From NCBI GenBank assembly GCA_964036295.1, contig OZ038466.1, forward strand, positions 12,310,001-12,374,000: a DNA stretch of 64,000 nucleotides, given 5' to 3'. Both the position numbers and the translations under genes were made by a program. A model generated the notes under the pieces. It had not been told where the DNA came from and made no database searches. It saw nothing but the letters and a program-made list of their open reading frames with translations. Shown one piece after another: positions 58,801 to 64,000 of this stretch (the first letter of the stretch is position 1; each line of letters begins with the position of its first letter). Source of the stretch: Plumapathes pennacea. Its lineage: Eukaryota > Cnidaria > Anthozoa > Antipatharia > Myriopathidae.

Positions 58801-61800
58801 ACCTGAAGGAATGATGCTGATGAGCTGCTGCACTTTCTCCCGTAGAGCTGGGATGCCGTGAAGAATTCCTTGGTCCGCCAGATCCATTAAGTACTGAATG
58901 AACTTGTGCTGCTTTGACATGAGCTGGGACAAAAGACGATAAAAGGTTGGACAACGATACATGAATTTCCTTGATCACTGCTGATTCCAAGCTGCTCCTA
59001 TTTGGGCCTTCTAGCCGCAGCCGTTGAGAGCGGGAAAAGCGACTTCAAATCCTTTAAGCCACAAGAACGATCAGAAGCAAACTTCTCCTTTTGATACACA
59101 ATCAGTTATAAGCAAAAATGGCGGGCCACAATTTCTTGCGCTGCGTTACGTGGCGTGGCGTGGTATGGCATGATATGATATGGTATAGTCAAGCTAAAGG
59201 CCTTGAAAATGATCTAGTTGATGGTTTGAACAGTGGCTCTGGGTGAGAACAAGAGGATTTACTCACCACTCCAGGAAGACAGTTCTCCGCCTCCACGTTG
59301 GGTCCATCAAAAGCTGCCGGAGATGATTCAGTCGACGAGTCCGACGAAGAGTCCGGTGAAGAGGGCATGGAGTTGTTTACAGGACTAATCTTGGCCGTGA
59401 TAAGCTGAGGGGATAGATAAACATCAATCAGATTTAAAACACTGCTTTAAAACAGAGACAAGGGAACTTATGATATGTATGGATAATAACTGGGACTTTA
59501 CGGTATTACAAAGATTCAGTGAGCGGCATGCCCAAATTACACAGAACCATTGCAGAAATCTTCCACACGAACAAGCACTTACGGTTCTGTCCCTGAGTGG
59601 AACATCTGATACAAGCTTTTTGTCATCAGCTGGACTGAGAAGCTCTCCATTCACATACAGATCAACTCTGGCAGCTTGTGAAGATCCTTTAATAACTCTA
59701 CAAAAACAAAAACATGTACACAAAGTAATCAGGCAAGTCACATTTGACAAAGAGCCCTACTCTGCAAGATGCAAGTATCATCCAGATTTCTTTATAGACC
59801 CTCGACGTGTTACAGATGGTAGAGTATATAGAGGATACTACACGGCGGCACGAAGATATGAATTTTATTTTCGAGTGGTGAAAACAACATTTTATGAACG
59901 AACGCTGCGCGAGGGAAACGATGCCACTGATATCCTCACTAGTGAGGATATGGAAAATACGCCACTCGGGTCCCGGATGTAGTTTCGTATGGATTTTACG
60001 CACGGTATATTTTCCAGTAAAACACTCGTGTCTATATAATAAAAGACAGAATTTCTTCTCCTAAGAGTGGGAGCTAAAGTGATTGAGACGGCAACAGGCA
60101 ATACTCTTATTTCACTGCACTTTGAGAGTTTAATGAGTTACCTGTGTAAGATTTGTCTCCTGACTGCTGCGACAGAATCGTTGCTATGAGACCACACTTC
60201 GAACTCCTCCCCCTGACGACCATGGGCGGGAAACCGAATAATCAAGGACACGTGTCGGCCTCGGCAAGACCTGTCGAGCACAACACAACAAGCAAAAAAG
60301 TTCACATTACTCACATATTTTACTCTTAAAAGGTTGAGATAATCTGCATTTTGAGCTTGGGAGCGAAAGGGTTAATCTTGAGTTAGCTCAAGGCAAAGCA
60401 AAGCAAAGAAAACATATTTTATAAAGGGCAAACACTTTAAACATCCGCCAACACATTCTTTTCGACAATCAAGCGTAACGACATCAACTTTGCGTTAACG
60501 ATCAAAACGCAAATTCTGTCAGCCTTTTATTAAAAAAAAGAATATACGAGTGATGTAGTGAGAAACGAAAGATTAATCAACTTTCATCTGAACAACGTAT
60601 CAAATACCAACTTCTCCTTATTCTATGATGTATTTCTGGTGAGAAATAACCACCTAAACGAAAAATGTGGCGCGGTGCACCTTGTTTGGAAATGACGAGG
60701 GCACATACGGACACTGCGAAAATGCGTTTTTGATGTCACTTCCACTGGTCAGCGTTCGTCGCCATGGCTAATTAACTTCTCATCACTCGAGGTAAAATTT
60801 CACATCGCGTGCAAACTTCGTTTTTCTTGTGTGTACGAGGGTTACATTTAACTACAAAGTCTGCACTTGAATCCACGGTTTTGTGCAATAACCGCTGACT
60901 CAAAAGCAAGGTGACCGCACGACCAAGAAAACGTATTTCCGCGGTTTCGTCTGCATGAGGCCTGTACCTTTCGTGTGGCAAGATCGACCTCTCCTCCATG
61001 TGAGCATCATCACACTCTGCTACATATTCCTTGAGGACAGTCAGACATCGCACTATCTTGGTGGCGTTCTTGCGCAACTCTGCTTTCTCCATGTCGACAG
61101 AATTGTCTGCTTCTGTCAGCTTTTGTGACAACACATCTGCTGATTGACGCACGCGACTTGTGCAGTTGTCAATAAACTTTTCATGAATATCAACCTGGGA
61201 GAATGAGACAAGAAGGCATCAGGAGATGTGTTTGGGGTTCGGATAACCAGTGAAATGAATCTGATGTAGTGTACTTCTTGAGACATGATCCCGCCGCTGC
61301 GAACACTAGCACTATAAGTCGTAAAAATTGGTGTTGGCCCTAATTCTAGACTTCGCATTTGATTTATATCTTATATTTCCTGTTTCATTTTATGTTCCTC
61401 TTAGATAATAGTTTATGACAATTTATAACTCACAGTGCCATTTATATAACAATAATAAACGGTCCAGAACAGGCTTGTAGGACTAAAGTAATTCGTGCTG
61501 TACTAACTAAAAGCCGAAACGAAGTCTAAAAATAGTGTCAAGTGTCTATAAAGTACGAAGTCCTAATCTTGATAGTGCAGTTCAAATCATACTGAAATCG
61601 TAGTCTTTAAAACAGTCCAAAGGAACATCAAATAAAGTAGGCAACACTGTACCATGTTAAGTCTACAAGTTCTGAAGTTCTTATACTGAGGTACTGTTTT
61701 CCCGTAATTTTTGTCACACAAACCATAACACGCAGCCAGTATATAACAGCCAACCTCCACAAAGCGACATTCCTAAGATTCCCTCGCCTTTAGTTAAATT

Positions 61801-63483
61801 TATTTAGCTTCGCCATTTTACATGGGAGCCAATTACAGAGGGTGGTCACTGCCAGAGGTTTGGTTGCGTCCTCAGCGATTCTTTTACGTCCCATAGTTCT
61901 CATTATTTAGAGACGGGACCACCGCTTTACGTGGTCATCCAAGCCACGAGTAGAGAGCCAGGTTTTTACCTCAATTTTTTACTGCCTTGAGCGGGGTTTG
62001 AATCCACGCCCTCGGCGTGAAAGGCGACCGTGCTAACCGCTAGGCCACCGCGGCTTTCTGAGAATGTTGTATAAAGCTAATATCTCAAACCCGTAAGTTT
62101 AATCTGCGTCAGAATAGGAATAAAACGTACACTGTACTAACCGAAAAATTCCGAATGTTAGCCCTTAATAGAGTGGTAAAGTGTGACGTCATCATTTTGC
62201 AAACTTTTTCCATTTAAACCTCAAAACCACATCATGTGATATACACAGCTGCTGAAAGAACGTGTGCAAAATTTCAAATCGCTAGCCCTACTGAAAACGA
62301 AGATAGAGAAGTTTAAAGTTTGAGACAATCTTAACTAAACTCTCTTATTTAGCATTGGTTCCAAATCAAAGGAACCAACGCCAAATAAAAGGGTTTAGTA
62401 TGAAGCAATTTGAACTTCAAAAGCCTATACCTCAGCTGTTTAATGCACTAAAGAGCCATTTTTTTTCTGTGTGTACTTTTTTTAGATAGGCCATTCCGAA
62501 GAATTGCGCAAAGTCCATTATTTCCGAAAAAAAATTTTATGACGTCATTACTTTACCACTCTATCGGAGCACAGAGTGTATTATATGTTAGAGGAGGATT
62601 TACAAAGGCTGGAGGTACACTGACCTCGGAGGAAACATCACAACCTTGCTTGAAATTGTAACACTTACCTGGTTCGCCCTCAGGCTGGGCCCCAAGTTGG
62701 TGTATGTCTCTTTGAGCAGTTCAATGGCTCTAGCCGCTATATCATCGCTACTTTGAAGAACCACCTGTTGAAATCATGACGTTGTTAGGGCAAGTTACTC
62801 CGTTTTTTGGATGACTGTTGAAAACCAAAACCAAAGCAATTACACTGCCTCAGAAGCACAGAGGATGTAAGAAACACTTTTAATCAATCAGAAGCGTTTG
62901 GTTTTACTTTGAAGAAGAAACAAGCCAGAGTGCGAGGAAACGCCATCAGCAATCATCGTAATCAGGCTTTGCTTTTGCTCCTAATTGGCCGAGAATGCTG
63001 CTAAACTCCGGTTTTACTTTCGATAGTCACCCGAAAACGGCTCTACAGTGAACTGTCTCTATTGGGACACCTCTCTTAGGCGAATAGCATGCAGATTTCG
63101 TCCTTGCCGATTTTCACTTGTTTCTCTATATCTGAACCCTCTAAGGCGGACACCTCCCTAAGATAGACACTAAAACAGTGGCCTAAGCATCTCCATAAAG
63201 TAAACAACTGCGACATGGTCTAAATAACAGCCCAATATGTTTTAAATTGTATGAGGTTACTTACCTGCCAAAGATAGTCTACGCCGATCAATTCCAGGTC
63301 TTCGATAAGGTAGGCTCTCCTCTTTGCAACTAACTTGCCTTCTTTGCTATTTACACCTCTAAAAAATCTCTCAAAACATCTTATGCCGTTTTCAGTCAAA
63401 AGTGAGGCATCTAACTTGAGCACGTTGCCCTCAAAGAAAGTTCTGCTGATGTCTGGGTCCAGATCTTGTTCTTCTCCCATTAG
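34847..63483 (-). CDS. USP9X: USP9X/FAF-type ubiquitin C-terminal hydrolase, 44 exons, 5' part beyond window
   Basis: Exons, 5' to 3': 63265-63483, 62669-62764, 60968-61194, 60142-60270, 59583-59697, 59267-59404, 58803-58923, 58318-58436, 57501-57560, 56781-56872, 55731-55977, 55090-55221, 54327-54383, 53679-53785, 53204-53312, 51816-51962, 51300-51452, 50825-50888, 50212-50358, 49551-49672, 48693-49000, 48118-48291, 47344-47485, 47121-47206, 46557-46648, 46168-46315, 45713-45791, 45556-45620, 44752-44852, 43802-43941, 43156-43244, 42366-42507, 41956-42061, 41170-41312, 39815-39985, 39120-39211, 38644-38704, 38221-38280, 37513-37621, 36766-36874, 36502-36595, 36156-36232, 35528-35597, 34847-35104. 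They sum to 5,517 nt (1,838 codons plus stop) with every phase compatible. The series follows vertebrate USP9X block by block, including a UBL, the Cys box, the His box and the long helical C-terminal part; about 700 N-terminal residues are outside. It removes ubiquitin from substrates, stabilising them. All introns are GT-AG except one GC-AG. The acidic Ser/Pro-rich tail differs from vertebrates. Confidence 0.93.
35161..35212. repeat. GTT / GTTT / poly-T microsatellite in last USP9X intron
   Basis: GTTGTTGTCGTTGTTGTTGTTG followed by TTTG repeats and a T run, on the plus strand; simple sequence, no other role seen. Confidence 0.8.
35871..35990. mobile_element. Harbinger/PIF-like MITE with TTA target duplication
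   Basis: 120 bp, almost all inverted repeat (about 48-bp arms, GGCCCGTTTCAA ... TTTGAAACGGGCC), flanked by TTA at 35868-35870 and 35991-35993. Sits in the intron between exons 35528-35597 and 36156-36232. TTA duplication and length are typical of Harbinger-type MITEs. Confidence 0.8.
37622..38220 (-). other. USP9X intron with non-canonical GC donor
   Basis: The exon at 38221-38280 encodes [20 protein letters not shown], a block conserved in USP9X, and ends CAG|gcaagt. No GT donor keeps this block joined to the next conserved exon (starting VAYSYTYEL). CAG|GCAAGT is the classical strong context of GC-AG introns. The neighbouring introns are GT-AG. Confidence 0.8.
40413..40622. mobile_element. 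TTAA-type MITE nested in the pogo-like element
   Basis: TTAATCCCTTCACTCCCAAG at the left, CTTGGGAGTGAAAGGGTTAA at the right, with TTAA at both borders as target duplication (piggyBac-like preference). 210 bp, no coding capacity. Best-preserved member of a family with several copies in this window. Confidence 0.75.
40668..40904. mobile_element. GATTAGGCTAATCC-family MITE, nested copy
   Basis: Left CGGTTTTTCAAAGCACGATT, then AGGCTAATCCTGGATTA; right AATCCTGGATTAGCTTAATC then GGCTTTCGAACAACCGGGCC. Matches 56171-56411 closely along its length. Further diverged relatives begin near 41578 and 44945. Confidence 0.75.
42236..42330. repeat. GTC/GTT/ATC trinucleotide microsatellite in USP9X intron
   Basis: CGTCGTCGTCGTTGTTGTTG-type run with GTCATC variants. 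It produces long spurious frames on both strands and lies 36 bp from the exon ending at 42366. Confidence 0.85.
45300..45550. repeat. Degenerate GTGA/GTAA tetranucleotide repeat
   Basis: About 250 bp of GAGTGAGT/GTAAGTAA-like units ending near the exon boundary at 45556. It contains many GTAAGT/GTGAGT strings on the plus strand, but the gene is on the other strand, so these are not its donors. Confidence 0.8.
45893..45936. repeat. AATAAA-rich A/T microsatellite
   Basis: Run of AAAAATAAAAATAA type in the intron after exon 46168-46315; simple sequence. Confidence 0.8.
47791..47818. repeat. GACT tetranucleotide run
   Basis: About seven GACT/CTGA units in a USP9X intron, with looser GACTGA repeats around it to about 48000. 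Confidence 0.75.
52144..52355. mobile_element. MITE with 24-bp perfect terminal repeats
   Basis: Left end begins TTTATTATATACATACTGAG, right end is its exact complement (52332-52355). Interior inverted segments around CGTTCGTCC/GCGAACGACG. Located in the intron between exons 53204-53312 and 51816-51962, about 0.4 kb from the 60-bp array. Confidence 0.8.
52366..52502. repeat. 137-bp foldback adjoining the MITE
   Basis: CATGGAAAGTGC at the left pairs with GCACTTTCCATG at the right; inner arms TTTTTATTCACTCGTTGT and TTCACAACTCGTGAATAAAAA also pair, around AAAGCC. Possibly part of one composite element with 52144-52355. Confidence 0.75.
52736..53245 (-). repeat. 60-bp tandem array across a USP9X 5' splice site (8 full units + partial)
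   Basis: Period is exactly 60 bp. On the gene strand each unit reads exon end ATCTTCTTCATTACTCTTC... through CATCTTACG|gtatgtaaag, then GTAGTGTGTTGTTTG. There are thus eight identical donors with exon ends at 53204, 53144, 53084, 53024, 52964, 52904, 52844 and 52784. The gene's frame is open through all units (20 residues each: [12 protein letters not shown] then VCKVVCCL) and closes just after the array at 52727-52729. Use of the first donor (53204) gives a protein of the same length as vertebrate USP9X here. The units differ at only three sites (TTC/TTT, ATC/ATA, ACG/ACT), all third-codon positions. Confidence 0.92.
55392..55507. mobile_element. Deleted copy of the TAACATGC-family MITE
   Basis: TAACATGCGTACACTAATTT, then CTGCATTCTGATTGGC as at 31444, jumps to TTTATTCCAAATTGCACTCG and the CGTGCGATTACCTATACTAATT end seen at 31790-31822. 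The middle is missing. Located in the intron between exons 55731-55977 and 55090-55221. Confidence 0.65.
56171..56411. mobile_element. GATTAGGCTAATCC-family MITE
   Basis: 241 bp bounded by GGGCCCAGTTTTGCAAAGC and its imperfect complement ending AAAAACCGGGCCC, with TAATCCTGGATTA/TAATCCAGGATTA inside. Nearly colinear with 40668-40904. In the intron between exons 56781-56872 and 55731-55977. Confidence 0.8.
58596..58636. repeat. CAT/CAA trinucleotide microsatellite
   Basis: ATCATCATCATCATCATCATCA and flanking CAACAA units in a USP9X intron; source of spurious Met/Ile-rich frames. Confidence 0.85.
59583..60270 (-). other. USP9X: USP9X ubiquitin-like domain (two exons)
   Basis: Exons 60142-60270 and 59583-59697 encode a beta-grasp-like stretch beginning [10 protein letters not shown], with [18 protein letters not shown] and LRDRT, continuing into LITAKI of the next exon. 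This aligns with the UBL that precedes the catalytic domain in vertebrate USP9X. The intron between them holds the foldback repeat at 59820-60043. Confidence 0.8.
59820..60043. mobile_element. Foldback MITE-like repeat, copy 2
   Basis: Left part (TACACGGCGGCACGAAGATATG ...) and the 93-bp tail match 8880-9114. The second arm present in copy 1 is replaced by GATATCCTCACTAGTGAGGATAT, itself a palindrome. So copy 2 is a differently rearranged family member. Confidence 0.75.
61800..62054 (-). mobile_element. tRNA-derived SINE
   Basis: Minus strand begins GCCGCGGTGGCCTAGCGGTTAGCACGG (A-box like), has CTTTCAC in the anticodon-loop position and GGATTCAAACC (B-box) about 50 bp in. The 3' side does not pair with the 5' acceptor, so it is not a functional tRNA. 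A non-tRNA body follows toward about 61800; its far end is not sharply defined. Lies in the intron between exons 62669-62764 and 60968-61194. Confidence 0.65.
62168..62564. mobile_element. MITE with ATAGAGTGGTAAAGT terminal repeats
   Basis: Left ATAGAGTGGTAAAGTGTGACGTCA, right TGACGTCATTACTTTACCACTCTAT. About 397 bp. Inside is a second inverted pair (TTTAGCATTGGTTCC / GGAACCAACGCCAAATA). No transposase. Confidence 0.75.
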
Positions 63484-64000
63484 CTGCACAAAAAAGAGCA
63501 AACGTTACCACACATCCCTTGCCTCTAAATATCCAACACAAAAATATTACAGTGGACGTCAGCGTCTGACACGTTAGCAGTGCTTATACAGTACTTATGA
63601 ACGAGTTGCTAACCTACGATGTATAACTCCCAGATGTGATGAAACTGTCACATTTCAGTATTCAATACCTGGTATTTACTACATAAAGGAGAAGGGCAGG
63701 AAAAAGCATACTCTTGCTCGACCACAGCAAAAATAATCTCAACTACTTGAAAGGAGCCTTCTCAACCACAAAAGATGAAATAGCAATCCATTTCCATCCA
63801 ACTCAATAGAAAAAGATATTCATTTCTTTTTGCTACCTTTTTTTTTTTTTTTCATTTGATTTATTACGTTTTTTCGTTTTGGGAATCTAATTCAAATTCA
63901 AGTTCCAGATGGAAACAGAAGCAATGAATACTTGAAAACAATCCCTTTAGTGTTAAACAGCACGACGCCGTATTGTGGGGACAGCAGACAGTTATCAGGT
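63484..64000. other. USP9X intron running off the window
   Basis: Upstream of the acceptor at 63484-63486 (TTTTTTGTGCAG on the minus strand). Contains an A/T-rich stretch with a T run at 63838-63852. No further coding exon recognised before the edge. Confidence 0.55.

Noticed and set aside
61983..62054. Functional tRNA-Glu gene
   Set aside because: No 3' acceptor strand complementary to GCCGCGG and a poorly paired anticodon stem; fits a SINE head better.

Overview
The window looks like nuclear DNA of a metazoan, most likely an anthozoan cnidarian (stony-coral type). It is AT-rich and has many short GT-AG introns and dense small inverted-repeat transposons. The protein families present are TRIM-NHL ligases, carbohydrate sulfotransferases, BH3-motif proteins and a USP9X orthologue. 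No bacterial operon structure, Shine-Dalgarno pattern or CRISPR is present. The taxon is inferred from gene content and repeat style; no marker gene proves it.

Layout. (1) 1-14.2 kb, minus strand: three tandem intronless TRIM-NHL genes (RING, two B-boxes, coiled coil, filamin-type Ig, NHL propeller). The first runs off the left edge. The units carry the same upstream block with a GTCATGTGAC palindrome, and in two of three an ETS-type CCGGAAGTG. The second and third units are segmental duplicates over about 3-4 kb. A pogo-like MITE sits in one, and the other preserves the empty TA site. A small unidentified plus-strand gene fragment with a membrane anchor lies between the first two. (2) 14.2-25.4 kb: mostly non-coding, with a 237 bp hairpin and two small minus-strand genes whose products carry a near-perfect BH3 core (LRRIGDE). 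(3) 25.4-33.5 kb, plus strand: two tandem carbohydrate sulfotransferases (Sulfotransfer_2 fold). One has five exons including a duplicated micro-exon pair; the other has lost most of the corresponding intron and reads through its remains. (4) 34.8-64 kb, minus strand: 44 consecutive coding exons of a USP9X/FAF-type deubiquitinase, 1,838 codons plus stop, running off the right edge at its 5' side. All exon phases join without a break.

The most unusual object is a 60-bp tandem array (8 full units plus a partial one, about 52736-53245) lying across the 5' splice site of a USP9X exon. Every unit repeats the end of the exon and its donor site. The unit is a multiple of three, the whole array is open in the USP9X frame, and the few differences between units are all synonymous. 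Eight alternative donors could therefore add 0-7 copies of a 20-residue block without breaking the frame.

Functional theme: ubiquitin ligation (TRIMs), deubiquitination (USP9X) and apoptosis triggers (BH3) share this stretch. There is no evidence that they are co-regulated. TRIM and sulfotransferase copies show local birth-and-death duplication, whereas USP9X is a conserved single-copy anchor gene filled with MITE-type insertions in its introns.
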